Source: Nomia melanderi (lineage: Eukaryota; Arthropoda; Insecta; Hymenoptera; Halictidae). From it: 64,000 bases of DNA. Where the stretch lies: contig NW_027475141.1 in assembly GCF_051020985.1 (NCBI RefSeq), positions 1,364,001 to 1,428,000 on the forward strand, given 5' to 3'. The translations under genes and the position numbers were made by a program. Shown one piece after another: positions 63,928 to 64,000 of the stretch (positions within the stretch are counted from its first letter, which is position 1; each line of letters starts with the position of its first letter). The notes under the pieces were generated by a model. That model was not told where the DNA came from and did not search any database. It worked only from the letters and a program-made list of their open reading frames with translations.

Positions 63928-64000
63928 TAGGACCCGAGATATCACCAGATATATATTGGATTTTCCCCTGACCCTGAGTGTCCGGCCCCATGAGACGGTG
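63928..64000. repeat. Partial monomer at right edge (5' 73 bp)
   Basis: Opens with AGGACCCGAG at the unit boundary and is cut by the window end at GAGACGGTG, so the array continues beyond the window. Confidence 0.9.

Larger units (their letters stand above)
1..64000. repeat. 175-bp satellite array, 365 full monomers
   Basis: The opening pentamer TAGCA followed by CCCGAGATATCACC recurs every 175 bp from position 56 to 63928 and all units have the same orientation. Consensus features by monomer position: EcoRV site GATATC 11-16, AT-rich TATATATTGGATTTTT about 23-38, CTGACCCTGA 41-50, CGGCCCCATG 56-65, CTCGGCCCCTGG 79-90, TCCGAGGTCGTTCCCGC 94-110, CATGCGCCAGGGCC 121-134, ending CTATCTCTAA. The consensus is about 53% GC. 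Units of unusual length start at 1981, 10208, 14407, 19131, 24555, 25954, 27528, 27702 and 46433 (174 bp); 4255, 4956, 6357, 32603, 35581 and 38207 (176); 31376 and 34354 (177); 47482 and 48180 (173). Centromeric or pericentromeric location is inferred from the organisation alone. The family is not one I recognise. Confidence 0.97.

Noticed and set aside
1..64000. CRISPR array
   Set aside because: The repeats are 175 bp, contiguous, and vary throughout; there are no short repeats separated by unique spacers and no cas genes.
1..64000. CENP-B box
   Set aside because: No TTCGNNNNANNCGGG match found in the consensus on either strand. Individual variants were not exhaustively scanned.
1..64000. 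Ribosomal RNA gene or 5S gene array
   Set aside because: No recognisable rRNA core sequence, no Pol I/III gene layout; the unit is too short for a 5S gene plus spacer.

Overview
The whole 64 kb window is one uninterrupted head-to-tail satellite DNA array. The repeat unit is 175 bp. Counting from the boundary tetramer/pentamer that opens each unit (usually TAGCA, here called monomer position 1), there are 365 complete monomers between 56 and 63927, plus a 55-bp partial unit at the left edge and a 73-bp partial unit at the right edge. All monomers lie in the same orientation. I see no gene, RNA gene, transposon, CRISPR array or unique-sequence island. Such an array is typical of centromeric or pericentromeric heterochromatin of a eukaryote; the unit length is nucleosomal and in the range of known centromeric satellites (human alpha 171 bp, Arabidopsis about 178 bp, Xenopus laevis Fcr1 about 174 bp). 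I do not recognise the sequence and cannot name the species.

Monomers fall into haplotype classes. A-type carries GAGTGTCC, ACGGTGGTTTT and GTCGTTCCC. B-type carries ACAGTCC, ACGGTGATTTT and GTCGATCCC. C-type carries ATGTGTCGATGG, GGTCCCTCGTGG and GTCGATCCC. D-type has the same length but a strongly different block at monomer positions 26-83 (TGCTGGATTTTTACATGACC, then a GTGACGG...TCTGTAATTTT stretch). Classes are mosaically recombined.

Layout: 1-4430 mixed types with a degenerate 12-monomer repeat; 4431-7932 units with GTCCGACCCC and CTATAA ends, holding a repeat that lost one monomer; 7933-11256 C-rich with 5-, 10- and 11-monomer spaced copies; 11257-18080 mainly A-type with degenerate 23-24-monomer copies; 18081-20823 mixed B/C; 20824-23656 a 9-monomer tandem duplication; 24730-29275 A/B/D mix with a 7-monomer spaced copy; 29276-37826 a 17/21-monomer higher-order repeat; 38383-49052 mostly A/C units with short tandem duplications of 4-5 monomers; 49053-64000 a recently amplified region with an 875-bp five-monomer module and a 3500-bp (20-monomer) near-identical duplication.

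The left half looks older and more scrambled, the right half younger and more homogenised. The short open frames on both strands are by-products of the 175-bp periodicity (175 is not a multiple of 3), not genes. The interest of the window lies in its higher-order repeat history, chimeric monomers, and a D-type class that stops abruptly at about 38.2 kb.
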